This document shows, in pieces, positions 63,789 through 64,000 of a stretch of DNA of 64,000 bases. The number at the start of each line of letters is the position of its first letter. Position 1 is the first letter of the stretch. This DNA is from Paenibacillus sp. R14(2021) (lineage in GTDB: Bacteria > Bacillota > Bacilli > Paenibacillales > Paenibacillaceae). Under the pieces are notes generated by a model. It was not told the DNA's origin. It ran no database searches and saw only the letters and a list, made by a program, of their open reading frames with translations. The DNA is taken from NCBI RefSeq assembly GCF_019431355.1, contig NZ_CP080269.1, positions 4,198,501 to 4,262,500 of the forward strand, given 5' to 3'. The position numbers and the translations under genes are program-made.

Positions 63789-63818
63789 CTTGCATTTAAG
63801 TAGACGAATGTGATATAT
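63789..63818 (+). promoter_or_regulatory. rRNA operon promoter P2
   Basis: TTGCAT, 18 bases, TATATT (63813-63818), again with an A/T-rich upstream stretch (AAAAAAG). Tandem P1/P2 promoters are usual for Bacillales rRNA operons. Confidence 0.6.
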
Positions 63819-64000
63819 TAATCAAGTCGCCGCTGAGACATGGGCGAATGAGATTAAAAAAATTTGTTCCTTGAAAACTGAACAATGAGCGATCTGTCAT
63901 ACAGATTTAAATACGGTGAAGCGACCGAAACCACTTTGGTGGTGACGCAAGTTTCATCGGGTAAGTCAGCGATGAGCTAACAAGCCATTCTGAAACTGGG
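63819..64000 (+). other. 5' leader of an rRNA operon (16S gene itself not reached)
   Basis: Contains TTGTTCCTTGAAAACTGAA, a string typical of Bacillales rRNA leader and spacer sequences, and processing-stem-like repeats (CCACTTTGGTGG). The 16S start (GAGTTTGATCCTGGCTCAG) is absent, so the mature rRNA begins beyond the window. Confidence 0.8.

Noticed and set aside
63819..64000. 16S rRNA gene at the right edge
   Set aside because: The conserved 16S 5' sequence is not present in the window; only promoters and leader are.

Overview
The window reads as chromosomal DNA of a spore-forming low-to-mid-GC Bacillota, most likely Paenibacillaceae (Paenibacillus or Cohnella type). The evidence is gene content and order: the rpoE-pyrG-spo0F-fba-murA-rho-rpmE block, the SRP RNA-dnaX-ybaB-recR-yaaL-bofA block ending in an rRNA operon promoter, strong AGGAGG-type ribosome binding sites, TTG/GTG starts, a T-box leader and a c-di-AMP (ydaO-type) riboswitch. 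No IS element, prophage, CRISPR array or tRNA gene was seen.

Left part (1-19.6 kb): after a gene fragment and a cyclic-nucleotide-domain/PrsW protease fusion comes a two-armed exopolysaccharide (EPS) locus. The minus arm, read from 11.7 kb down to 2.1 kb, encodes a polysaccharide deacetylase, a Wzx-type flippase, two GT4 glycosyltransferases, a glutamine-dependent amidotransferase (AsnB type), an Alg14/Alg13-like split glycosyltransferase, UDP-glucose dehydrogenase and a Wzz-like protein. The plus arm, 12.0-19.6 kb, encodes the initiating sugar-phosphate transferase, GalU, two tandem membrane-anchored GH10 proteins, a Wzz-Wzy fusion and a PAP2 phosphatase. Together they cover precursor supply (GalU to Ugd gives UDP-glucuronate), lipid-linked assembly, export, polymerisation, length control, trimming and lipid carrier recycling.

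Middle part (19.6-37 kb) is accessory: exonuclease III, a metallo-beta-lactamase-fold hydrolase, a GPH-type sugar symporter, a DUF5946 protein preceded by a repeat array, an alpha/beta hydrolase, a CE7 acetyl esterase with an MFS transporter, a very large Lhr-type helicase, an NlpC/P60 hydrolase under a c-di-AMP riboswitch, and an M1 peptidase with a membrane protein.

Right part (37-64 kb) is core genome resembling the origin-proximal regions of Bacillus subtilis: ywhD, class A PBP, speE, speB, a T-box-controlled argS paralogue, ywiB, a second argS, a subtilisin-like protease, rpoE, pyrG, spo0F, fba, murA, rho, a radical SAM gene, rpmE, a sporulation-type lipoprotein, SRP RNA, a PAS histidine kinase, dnaX, ybaB, recR, yaaL, bofA and the promoters of an rRNA operon whose 16S gene lies beyond the window. 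Several starts were moved from the longest reading frame to the codon with a properly spaced Shine-Dalgarno sequence. All homology statements come from reading motifs by eye; no database search was run.
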